DNA from: Vibrio sp. B1FLJ16
GTDB lineage: Bacteria > Pseudomonadota > Gammaproteobacteria > Enterobacterales > Vibrionaceae
Length of the DNA stretch: 64,000 nt
Direction of reading: 5' to 3'
NCBI RefSeq assembly: GCF_905175385.1
Contig: NZ_HG992750.1
Location: 372,001 to 436,000, forward strand
Shown: positions 19,515 through 26,995 of the stretch, piece by piece
Layout of the letters: each line of letters begins with the position of its first letter
How positions within the stretch are numbered: position 1 is the stretch's first letter
The notes under the pieces: generated by a model
What the model saw: only the letters and a program-made list of their open reading frames with translations
What the model was told of the DNA's origin: nothing
The model's database searches: none
Program-made: the position numbers and the translations under genes

Positions 19515-19994
19515 ATGCCTCTGATCTATATGCGAAAATTGCTTTTATTGTTGCTTGCAATGGTATTATTACCAATGCAGGTTTCGGCTGAGCAAGTAGA
19601 TCAAACTCTTTATTTACCACACTTCTCTAAACTGCAACCATTTGTTGCTGGTAGTACGACCGCGAACGCTGATGTTGATTTTTCTGTAGTATCAGAGCAA
19701 TCAACGCAAGTCCCCGTATCTGAAGGTCATAACACCTCAGATACATTGGCGATTATTGATCCTCAACGTAGGGCTTCTTATTTACGTGAAGGGCTGGATG
19801 AAGGAGATGTCGACTCTATTGGCGATCTCAACTCGTCCTTCTGCGCGACCGTGGAGTACACATATCGTTTAGTCGCAATAAATTGGCGTCAAAATCAGTC
19901 TGTATTCTGTCATCTCAATAGTGAGCATCGTATTTCTGGCTGGAAAGAAACCAATGCGATGTATGTTGCACTCAATAGCCAGTTTTCTGCTTAA
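19515..19994 (+). CDS. vemP: VemP, translation-arrest export monitor controlling secD2F2
   Basis: VemP is a secreted peptide that stalls its own ribosome when its Sec-dependent export is slow, as happens at low Na+. The stall raises production of the Na+-independent SecDF2 encoded downstream (known from V. alginolyticus). The product here is exactly 159 residues with a signal peptide (about 1-25). The C-terminal arrest segment reads HRISGWKETNAMYVALNSQ at residues 138-156, placing the known P-site residue Gln156 at codon 19980-19982, three codons before the stop. The match of length and position supports the ATG at 19515 over the in-frame ATG at 19530. Next on the strand are a 333-bp structured leader and secD2. 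Confidence 0.93.
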   Translation: MPLIYMRKLLLLLLAMVLLPMQVSAEQVDQTLYLPHFSKLQPFVAGSTTANADVDFSVVSEQSTQVPVSEGHNTSDTLAIIDPQRRASYLREGLDEGDVDSIGDLNSSFCATVEYTYRLVAINWRQNQSVFCHLNSEHRISGWKETNAMYVALNSQFSA

Positions 19995-20007
19995 CCCCTC
20001 CTGACTA

Positions 20008-20076
20008 TGCACATTATGTGCAAACTTGATCCGATGCCTGTATTCATCAGAGTGGCTTAACATTCAGATCACTCTG
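20008..20076 (+). promoter_or_regulatory. Hairpins in the vemP-secD2 leader
   Basis: Just after vemP, TGCACA (20008-20013) pairs with TGTGCA (20017-20022), and CAGAGTG (20048-20054) pairs with CACTCTG (20070-20076). An anti-ribosome-binding-site-like CCCCTCCT lies at 19995-20002. Together with the element at 20115-20276 and the hairpin at 20297-20314, almost the whole leader can fold. Which of these the stalled ribosome affects is not known from sequence. Confidence 0.45.
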
Positions 20077-20114
20077 TACCCGAAATGTATTCCGGGCAGA
20101 AGTCATCGTGTCTC

Positions 20115-20276
20115 ATACCAATCACAGTAAATAAGTAATCAGAAATCGCGTAGTAAAAATGCTTGAGAACAAGGCGGAAATTTTCGATAAGTAGTTACTC
20201 TACAATCAAAATTGACAACGCAGTTATCGAGTATTTTGGCCAGCTAGAATGACCAGTTATTTACTACGATTGGTAT
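20115..20276. repeat. 162-bp element with 20-bp terminal inverted repeats (MITE-like)
   Basis: The left end ATACCAATCACAGTAAATAA (20115-20134) is the inverse of the right end (20257-20276) at 18 of 20 positions. No reading frame is inside. The sequence resembles a dispersed intergenic repeat I recall from Harveyi-clade Vibrio genomes; that recollection was not checked. It occupies half the leader between vemP and secD2, so its transcript would form a long hairpin bringing the vemP end closer to the secD2 start. Confidence 0.75.
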
Positions 20277-20296
20277 TGCTCCTCCCAAATTAAGAA

Positions 20297-20314
20297 CTTC
20301 ACTAACTGGTGAAG
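20297..20314 (+). promoter_or_regulatory. Hairpin covering the secD2 ribosome-binding site
   Basis: CTTCAC (20297-20302), loop TAACTG, GTGAAG (20309-20314). The right arm overlaps the GAAGAG ribosome-binding site (20311-20316) before the secD2 ATG at 20328, so folding would lower translation. The bases AACTGG (20304-20309) could instead pair with CCAGTT at 19979-19984, which includes the VemP Gln156 codon. Confidence 0.5.
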
Positions 20315-20327
20315 AGATGACGTTTAT

Positions 20328-22166
20328 ATGAAAAACACACTAAGACCTCCGAAAAGCAGGAAACTGCTTAACCACTATTCGGCATGGAAGTACGTCGTGC
20401 TGATCGCGACAGTCATGATACTGACCCTGAGTGCTATTCCAACCTGGTTTGGTGAACAACCAGCAATACAGGTGACATTTTCCGAACAAAGTGATGGCAA
20501 GTTGTCTGTTGTACAGCTCAGTCAACTGCTGAAAACCAATCATATCCCAACTGATAAAATCATTGAAAAAGATGGAAAAACAACCATTGTTTTTGCCAGT
20601 GAATCTGACCAAAGCAAAGCCAGAACGTTACTTAACAATGTGCTGGACAAAGAGGACAACATTACATTTTCATATGTATCCGTTGCACCAGATTGGCTGA
20701 ATGAAATCGGTTTTAACCCAATCAAGCTTGGTCTTGATCTTCGCGGCGGCGTTCAATTTTTGTTGAACGTTGATGTGAACAAAGCGTTCGAAGAGCAGCG
20801 AGTTGCATTAATCGATGAGATCAAATCTGACTTACGTGAGCAACGTGTACGTGGCGTTCAGGTTCGGGCAGAAAGCGGTAATCGTATTTCTGTTGTCAGT
20901 GAAAGTGATCAGGCACTTGCCGGAGTGAACCAATTTCTGCAGCAAAACTATCCAAGCTGGGTTGCAAAGAGTTCTTCACGTGGGCTTGTTCTTGAACCAA
21001 GTGAACAGAACATCCAGGAATTTCAGTCAACCACATTAGAGCAAAACCTGAAGATCATGCGCGGTCGTATCGAAGAATTGGGTATCACAGAAGCTTTGGT
21101 TCAGCGTCAGGGTAAAGAGGGTATCCGCATTGAATTACCTGGCGTACAAGATCCAGCACAAGCCAAAAATGTGATTGGTGCAACGGCCAGCCTGGCTTTC
21201 TACGAAGTCAAAGACGCAAGCAAAGCGCACAGCAGTCAGGATTTGGTACTAAAGGATAACGAAGGCCGTACCGTGACGCTGAGCAAACGTCCGGTATTAA
21301 CAGGAGAACATATTGTTAATGCTCGTGCCGGTGCCGACAAAATGGGTATGTCGGAGGTTAACATCTCGCTTGACCATGCTGGCGGCAAGAAAATGAGTGA
21401 TTTCTCTGCAACTCATATCGGTAAGCCAATGGCGACGGTATACCGCGAGTACAAGACAAATGAACGGGGCGTTACTGAACGTAGTGAGCGAGTCATTAGT
21501 GTTGCGACTATCCAGTCTCAGCTTGGCAGTCAGTTCCGTATAACTGGGGCTGGCAGCATGGATGAAGCACAGCAACTGGCACTTTTACTCCGTGCAGGCT
21601 CTCTGACAGCGCCTGTCACAATTGTTGAAGAACGTACAATCGGAGCTTCTCTTGGTGCTGAGAATATTCAAAACGGCTTTGCCGCACTCTCCCTGGGTAT
21701 GGGACTAACCCTGGTATTTATGGCGCTTTGGTATCGCCGTTTAGGCTGGGTCGCAAACGTAGCTTTGTGTGCCAACATGCTGTGTTTACTGGGGCTTATT
21801 GCATTGCTGCCGGGCGCAGTACTTACTTTACCCGGCATCGCGGGTTTGGTGCTCACCGTTGGTATGGCTGTCGACACCAACGTGATTATCTTTGAACGTA
21901 TTAAAGACAAAATGCGCGAAGGCCGAAGTTTCGCACAGGCTATCGACCTTGGCTTTGACAGCGCATTTGCCACCATCCTTGATGCCAACATTACCACCAT
22001 GATTACCGCTGTGATCTTGTACGCCATCGGTAACGGCCCGATCCAGGGCTTTGCATTAACGTTAGGTTTAGGTTTGTTAACCAGTATGTTTACCGGCGTA
22101 TTTGCCTCGCGAGCAATGATCAACTTAATTTGGGGTCGCGACACCCGTCGTGATGTGAGGGTTTAA
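20328..22166 (+). CDS. secD2: Protein translocase subunit SecD, second paralogue (SecD2)
   Basis: Inner-membrane component that uses the ion gradient to pull exported proteins out of SecYEG. The 612-residue product has one N-terminal span (about 22-42), a large periplasmic P1 domain (about 45-440, with the GLDLRGGVQFLL motif) and five C-terminal spans. The conserved Asp of the channel is in GMAVDTNVIIFERIKD. The position behind vemP identifies it as the inducible paralogue, reported as Na+-independent in V. alginolyticus. The other secDF copy would be elsewhere in the genome. secF2 starts 2 bp after its stop. Confidence 0.93.
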   Translation: MKNTLRPPKSRKLLNHYSAWKYVVLIATVMILTLSAIPTWFGEQPAIQVTFSEQSDGKLSVVQLSQLLKTNHIPTDKIIEKDGKTTIVFASESDQSKARTLLNNVLDKEDNITFSYVSVAPDWLNEIGFNPIKLGLDLRGGVQFLLNVDVNKAFEEQRVALIDEIKSDLREQRVRGVQVRAESGNRISVVSESDQALAGVNQFLQQNYPSWVAKSSSRGLVLEPSEQNIQEFQSTTLEQNLKIMRGRIEELGITEALVQRQGKEGIRIELPGVQDPAQAKNVIGATASLAFYEVKDASKAHSSQDLVLKDNEGRTVTLSKRPVLTGEHIVNARAGADKMGMSEVNISLDHAGGKKMSDFSATHIGKPMATVYREYKTNERGVTERSERVISVATIQSQLGSQFRITGAGSMDEAQQLALLLRAGSLTAPVTIVEERTIGASLGAENIQNGFAALSLGMGLTLVFMALWYRRLGWVANVALCANMLCLLGLIALLPGAVLTLPGIAGLVLTVGMAVDTNVIIFERIKDKMREGRSFAQAIDLGFDSAFATILDANITTMITAVILYAIGNGPIQGFALTLGLGLLTSMFTGVFASRAMINLIWGRDTRRDVRV

Positions 22167-22168
22167 TC

Positions 22169-23071
22169 ATGGTTAAAACAATACAAAAACATATTCGTAA
22201 AGTGCGTTATTTCACTACGCTGGTTTCTGTCATTTTGACCGTAATCGCGATTGCAGCGCTAGGGATGAGAGGTTTAAATCTGGGTCTCGATTTTACCGGA
22301 GGCATGGTAACCGAGGTCAAAATAGATGAGCAGTTAACCAGCCAGGATTTGCTAAGCGCACTACAGCCAAAACGCGGAGAGTCAACATCTGTGACGCGTT
22401 CAGGAGAGGATGGGCGCTGGGTTATTCGTTATGCTGCGTCGGAACAAAGCCAGGCTCTGCCAAGTGTCGCGGATGTTCTGAAGTCGATCTCACACCGAGT
22501 TGATGTCGTGAGTAACAGCATCGTTGGCGCACAGGTAGGCCAGGATTTGTTTGAGCAAGGTGGCTTAGCTCTGCTTATTTCAGTACTAACTATCCTGGCG
22601 TACTTATGTTTCCGCTTTGAATGGCGTTTAGCCAGTGGCTCGTTGTTCGCTCTCGCACATGATGTCGTGCTTGTATTAGGTTTCTTTGCCATTACCCAGA
22701 TGGAGTTTAACCTCACAGTCTTTGCAGCAATTTTGGCAATTCTTGGCTACTCCCTGAATGACTCAATTATTATCTCTGACCGGATTAGAGAATTACTGAT
22801 TGCCAAGCAGAGTTGGAAAACAGAAGAGATCAATGATCAGGCAGTGATTGCAACATTTTCCCGCACCATGGTGACTTCAGGTACCACTCTGATCACTGTA
22901 GGCGCATTGTGGATGATGGGTGGAGCTGCATTGGCTGGTTTCTCTACTGCAATGTTTATAGGGGTGCTTTCTGGTACCTGGTCTTCTATTTCAATCGGTA
23001 CGGTATTGCCAGAGCGTTTGAAACTCGAACCGAAACATTACCTTGCGGTTGAAGTTGATACTGCACCATAG
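22169..23071 (+). CDS. secF2: Protein translocase subunit SecF, second paralogue (SecF2)
   Basis: Partner of SecD2 in the inner membrane. The 300-residue product has a first span (about 15-35), a short periplasmic domain beginning with the LDFTGGMVTEV motif, and five further spans including LGYSLNDSIIISDRIRE, which carries the conserved Asn-Asp pair. Two bases separate it from secD2, so translation is coupled. A strong terminator follows at 23097, closing the vemP-secD2-secF2 unit. Confidence 0.93.
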   Translation: MVKTIQKHIRKVRYFTTLVSVILTVIAIAALGMRGLNLGLDFTGGMVTEVKIDEQLTSQDLLSALQPKRGESTSVTRSGEDGRWVIRYAASEQSQALPSVADVLKSISHRVDVVSNSIVGAQVGQDLFEQGGLALLISVLTILAYLCFRFEWRLASGSLFALAHDVVLVLGFFAITQMEFNLTVFAAILAILGYSLNDSIIISDRIRELLIAKQSWKTEEINDQAVIATFSRTMVTSGTTLITVGALWMMGGAALAGFSTAMFIGVLSGTWSSISIGTVLPERLKLEPKHYLAVEVDTAP

Positions 23072-23096
23072 CAGAATGAACATTAATCGATGATAT

Positions 23097-23134
23097 AAAA
23101 CTGCCACTCTAAATGAGTGGCAGTTTTGTTTTTT
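23097..23134 (+). terminator. Rho-independent terminator after secF2
   Basis: AAAACTGCCACTC (23097-23109), loop TAAAT, GAGTGGCAGTTTT (23115-23127), then GTTTTTTG. Confidence 0.92.
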
Positions 23135-23219
23135 GCTCTGGGAATAATGGTTATTACTCAAGGAAAAATTAATCATTGAGATGGGTAATGGAGTGCTGAA
23201 GAAACCCTATTTTTCACCA

Positions 23220-23840
23220 TTAACTCATTAATAACCAGACACCCACGCCCATCATTAACGTACCGGCGATGCGATTCATTAAACGTACGTTTTCAGTATG
23301 TCCCAGGATTCGTTTTAACCCTTTTCCCCCGGTTGCGTAAAGTGACATACAAAGGAATTCAAACATCAGGATGATAGAAATTAAAACAACCAATTGAGGG
23401 CCAAGGGCGGCATTTTGGTCAATGAATGGTGGAAGAAGCGATATCATAAAAGCCCAACCTTTCGGGTTGGCAATCGCAGTAACAAAACCTTGTACAACTA
23501 GGTTCCAATTGCCTTTAGGCAGTGCTTCTTGAGTCTCGATGCTGATAGCGAGTTTGCCACGTGAACGCCACATTTCTATGCCTAAATACAGCAGATAGGC
23601 ACCACCAATAAACTTTAGCGCAACAAACAACCAAGGGTAGTTTAGCATAACTGCAGCTATACCTATTACCGCCGATATTGATACCAGTGCAACTCCGGCT
23701 AGCTCTCCGATCATCATCCATAATGTACGGCGATAACCGACACTCATTCCTAATGTGAGCGCGAGAGTCATACACATCCCCGGAGTGATTGAAACAAAAA
23801 AGAAGGTCGGGATGAACATACTGAGCAGTGTCATATTCAT
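23220..23840 (-). CDS. LysE/RhtB-family amino-acid exporter
   Basis: Six-span inner-membrane exporter of the LysE/RhtB superfamily. The 206-residue product carries the N-terminal family motif SITPGMCMTLALTLGMSVGYRR (about residues 16-37) and the mid-protein GFVTAIANPKGWAFMISLLPPF, both typical of RhtB/LeuE-like proteins. The start is taken at the ATG at 23840; a TTG at 23855 and an ATG at 23834 are alternatives and none has a strong ribosome-binding site. It is convergent with secF2 and divergent from the pha operon. The exported amino acid is not predictable. Confidence 0.87.
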   Translation of the reverse strand: MNMTLLSMFIPTFFFVSITPGMCMTLALTLGMSVGYRRTLWMMIGELAGVALVSISAVIGIAAVMLNYPWLFVALKFIGGAYLLYLGIEMWRSRGKLAISIETQEALPKGNWNLVVQGFVTAIANPKGWAFMISLLPPFIDQNAALGPQLVVLISIILMFEFLCMSLYATGGKGLKRILGHTENVRLMNRIAGTLMMGVGVWLLMS

Positions 23841-23855
23841 GGGTGTAATTATCAA

Positions 23856-24564
23856 GTAGTAGAAGATGACTCACAAAGATAGTGCAATCTGGTGGATGAT
23901 GCTACTGCAAACTTGTTGTTATTTTTACTTTTATTAATTGAATTCTATTAAATATATTAAAAAACAATTCATCATAATTTAATTTCTGCGTCATGTTAGT
24001 GCGTCCGCACCAGATGAGCGCAATATTAATATCATAAAATTAAATAAACAAAACGTTAATTAAGAAGATAATAATAATTCTCTTTTACAATTCTATCAGG
24101 AGCTAATTAATAATGGCTCGTATTGTTTTAAACAAAATTTATTAAACAGAATAACAGACGCTAATTTGGAATTTTTGCTCTAATTTTTAGTGTTTGAAAT
24201 ATATTGATAATACGAAATATGACTTTAAATCACGAGTGTGTGCAATATTGGTGCAATTCTTCAAATTATTGATTTTAAAGTTAATTTGTTGAGGTTTAGT
24301 TAGTGGTCAGACAAGGTAAAGCCTTTCAAAAACAAGTGTTTAATTAAGTTTAACAAAAAATTAACATTACATTTTAAATGAGATCTATATCAACCTTATA
24401 AGAAGAGCATATCTTTTTATTTGAAATGTAATATTTTTGAGTTAACTTAAATAAAGGCACTAAAGGAATTGTGCGGAATGAATAAATAAACAGGTCAGTT
24501 TGTTTAATAGGTATTTTTATAGTCAAATGGTTTTTATCCCCATTAAGTAAGAATGGAGTCTTCA
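23856..24564. other. AT-rich intergenic region upstream of phaB
   Basis: About 700 bp, clearly more AT-rich than the flanking genes, with long A/T tracts (for example 23936-23980, 24060-24080 and 24345-24375). No supported gene: a 63-codon frame on the minus strand at 24374-24565 lacks a ribosome-binding site. The region should carry the promoters of the LysE-type gene and the pha operon and looks like a good H-NS target, which is inference from composition only. Confidence 0.5.
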
Positions 24565-25305
24565 ATGAATAAAGTCGCGTTGATTACTGGATCAAAAGGC
24601 GGAATTGGTTCTGCTATTTCCTCTCAATTAGTAAATGATGGCTATCGCGTTATTGCCACTTACAGCACAGGGAAGCATGAAAGTGCGTTGGAATGGTTTA
24701 ACAGCAAAGGGTTTACCAAAGATCAGGTTCGCCTTTTGGAGCTGGATGTAACTGACACTGCACAATGTGCTGAAAAGTTAGCTCTCTTACTTGAGGAAGA
24801 AGGTACTATCGATGTGGTTGTCAACAATGCGGGTATCACACGTGATGGTCAGTTTAAGAAGATGACCGCACAGGCCTGGAATGACGTTATTAATACTAAC
24901 CTAAATAGTTTGTTTAATGTGACTCAACCACTTTTTGCTGTGATGTGTGAAAAAGGTGGCGGTCGCATAATTAATATCTCTTCTGTTAACGGTATAAAAG
25001 GCCAGTTTGGACAGGCTAACTACTCTGCTGCTAAAGCGGGCATGATCGGTTTTTCGAAAGCACTTGCTTACGAGGGTGCGCGTTCTGGTGTAACGGTTAA
25101 CGTTATTGCTCCGGGTTATACGAGCACTCCGATGGTCGAGCAAATGAAGCCTGAAATCCTGAGCTCTATTACCGATCAAGTACCTATGAAACGTTTGGCA
25201 ACACCAGAGGAAATTGCTGCTTCTGTCAGCTTCTTAGTGAGTGATGCCGGTGCGTATATTACCGGAGAAACGCTGTCGGTGAACGGCGGCCTTTACATGC
25301 ACTAA
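24565..25305 (+). CDS. phaB: Acetoacetyl-CoA reductase PhaB
   Basis: NADPH-dependent short-chain dehydrogenase that makes (R)-3-hydroxybutyryl-CoA from acetoacetyl-CoA for polyhydroxybutyrate. The 246-residue product shows the cofactor motif TGSKGGIGSA (residues 8-17), NNAG (about 86-89), and the catalytic Ser/Tyr/Lys in ISSVNG and YSAAKAG. The start is the ATG at 24565, six bases after GGAG; the longer frame from 24553 is not needed. It is first in phaB-phaA-phaP-phaC, with phaA 11 bp on. Confidence 0.94.
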   Translation: MNKVALITGSKGGIGSAISSQLVNDGYRVIATYSTGKHESALEWFNSKGFTKDQVRLLELDVTDTAQCAEKLALLLEEEGTIDVVVNNAGITRDGQFKKMTAQAWNDVINTNLNSLFNVTQPLFAVMCEKGGGRIINISSVNGIKGQFGQANYSAAKAGMIGFSKALAYEGARSGVTVNVIAPGYTSTPMVEQMKPEILSSITDQVPMKRLATPEEIAASVSFLVSDAGAYITGETLSVNGGLYMH

Positions 25306-25316
25306 GGATTGTGATG

Positions 25317-26525
25317 ATGGAAAAAGTTTATATCGTTGCTGCAAAGCGCACGCCAATTGGCGCATTTGGTGGCAGCCTGAAAGACACGCCTGCCGGTGAA
25401 CTTGCGGCAGTTGCTATTAAAGGCGCACTTCAATCTGCAAATCTGGACGGCGAAAAAATTGATGAAGTAATTGTCGGTAATGTCGTTAGTGCAGGTCAGG
25501 GCATGGGCGTGGGCCGTCAGGCAGCATTATATGCCGGAATTCCAGAGTCGGTTCCTGCCTATGGCGTTAACATGGTTTGTGGCAGCGGGATGAAAACCGT
25601 AATGGACGCGGTTACTCATATCCGAAGTGGTGACGCACAAGTTGTCGTTGCTGCGGGCGTTGAAGTCATGTCTCAAATTCCATTTACGGTGCCGAGTAGC
25701 GTTCGTGATGGCAATAAAATGGGTAACATGGAGCTTAAAGATCTGCTCATTGCCGATGGCTTAACGGATGTATTTAACCAGTACCACATGGGCGTAACTG
25801 CCGAAAATGTTGCGAAGCAAGTTGGCATCACGCGAGAGCAACAAGACGAGTATGCGTTATACAGCCAGCAGAAAGCTGTTGCGGCGATTGAAGCAGGTAA
25901 ATTCAAAGACGAAATCGTGCCAGTGGAAGTGAAACTGCGCCGTGAAACGATAGTCTTTGATACTGATGAATATCCAAAGGCAAACGCAACGCTGGAAGGT
26001 TTAAGCAAGCTTCGCCCAGCATTTGACCGCGAAGGTACAGTTACAGCGGGTAATGCTTCCGGTATTAACGACGGTGCAAGTGCTATCGTTGTAGCCTCAG
26101 AAAGTGCAGTCCAAGCATACGGCCTGACGCCTCTGGCAGAGGTTGTCAGCTATGCTCAGTCAGGTATTGATCCGAAAGTCATGGGCTTGGGCCCGGTAGA
26201 GTCGGTCAATAAAGCCCTGCAAAAAGCGGATTTAACCATCGAGGATATCGATGTATACGAATTGAATGAGGCTTTTGCTGCGCAAGCATTAGGCGTTATT
26301 CATCAGCTGGCTGAAACGAACAAGGTTTCAGTAAGTTCAATTCAAGAAAAAGCGAACTTTAATGGCGGTGCCATCGCGTTAGGCCATCCGCTTGGCGCAT
26401 CAGGTAACCGTATTTTGGTTACTCTAGTTCACGAACTTCATAAACAAAACGGTCAATACGGCGTTGCTTCGCTTTGTGTGGGCGGTGGTATGGGTACGGC
26501 TGTTATTTTAAAAACAGTTAACTAG
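25317..26525 (+). CDS. phaA: Acetyl-CoA acetyltransferase (beta-ketothiolase) PhaA
   Basis: Condenses two acetyl-CoA to acetoacetyl-CoA, the first step of polyhydroxybutyrate synthesis. The 402-residue thiolase has the acyl-enzyme Cys in [11 protein letters not shown] (about residue 88), the His motif in [19 protein letters not shown] (about 345-363), and the second Cys in [12 protein letters not shown] near the C-terminus. Three consecutive in-phase starts (25311, 25314, 25317) exist; the last is best spaced from AAGGAT. It could also act in reverse in acetoacetate or fatty-acid degradation, but the operon points to PHB. Confidence 0.93.
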   Translation: MEKVYIVAAKRTPIGAFGGSLKDTPAGELAAVAIKGALQSANLDGEKIDEVIVGNVVSAGQGMGVGRQAALYAGIPESVPAYGVNMVCGSGMKTVMDAVTHIRSGDAQVVVAAGVEVMSQIPFTVPSSVRDGNKMGNMELKDLLIADGLTDVFNQYHMGVTAENVAKQVGITREQQDEYALYSQQKAVAAIEAGKFKDEIVPVEVKLRRETIVFDTDEYPKANATLEGLSKLRPAFDREGTVTAGNASGINDGASAIVVASESAVQAYGLTPLAEVVSYAQSGIDPKVMGLGPVESVNKALQKADLTIEDIDVYELNEAFAAQALGVIHQLAETNKVSVSSIQEKANFNGGAIALGHPLGASGNRILVTLVHELHKQNGQYGVASLCVGGGMGTAVILKTVN

Positions 26526-26570
26526 TTTATTAAAACGGACATTTTAAATTTTTTATCTAGGAGATAAGAC

Positions 26571-26918
26571 ATGTACACTGATTTCTTTAAAACATTCAGC
26601 AACCAAACTGAAAAAACTCTAGAACCTTACTTGAAGTTCAACAAACTGGTAACTAAGAACGTAGAAGTTCTGACTGAGCTACAACTTAATGCTATGCGTA
26701 CATACAGTGAAATGGGCATTAATCAAATGAAAGCGGCGTCAGAGATCAAAGATGTAACTACTCTTACTGCATTCAGCAGCCAGCAATTGAGCGTACTTAC
26801 CAAGCTTTCTCAGCAGATGACAGATGACAGCAACAAGCTGCAAGCCATCGCTCAAGAGTTTAAAGACGACGTTGAGAAACTCACTTCGGAAAATCTAAAG
26901 ACAGTTACTCCTGCGTAA
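26571..26918 (+). CDS. phaP: Phasin (PHB granule-associated protein) PhaP
   Basis: A 115-residue amphipathic helical protein that coats polyhydroxybutyrate granules. It begins MYTDFFKTFSNQTEKTLEPY and contains the phasin pattern FNKLVTKNVEVLTELQLNAMRTYSEMG in segments at about residues 22-48. It has no cysteine and no membrane span. A TAGGAGATAAG ribosome-binding site precedes the ATG. Its place between phaA and phaC supports the call. Confidence 0.9.
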   Translation: MYTDFFKTFSNQTEKTLEPYLKFNKLVTKNVEVLTELQLNAMRTYSEMGINQMKAASEIKDVTTLTAFSSQQLSVLTKLSQQMTDDSNKLQAIAQEFKDDVEKLTSENLKTVTPA

Positions 26919-26995
26919 TTTGTCTTAATATCGCCGCCCAAGTTAGATATCTATACATGGGCGGCGTTGTTTTATCCGAATATAGGAGTATGTCT

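Noticed and set aside
24374..24565. 63-codon minus-strand frame before phaB
   Set aside because: AT-rich chance frame with no ribosome-binding site that overlaps the phaB translation start.
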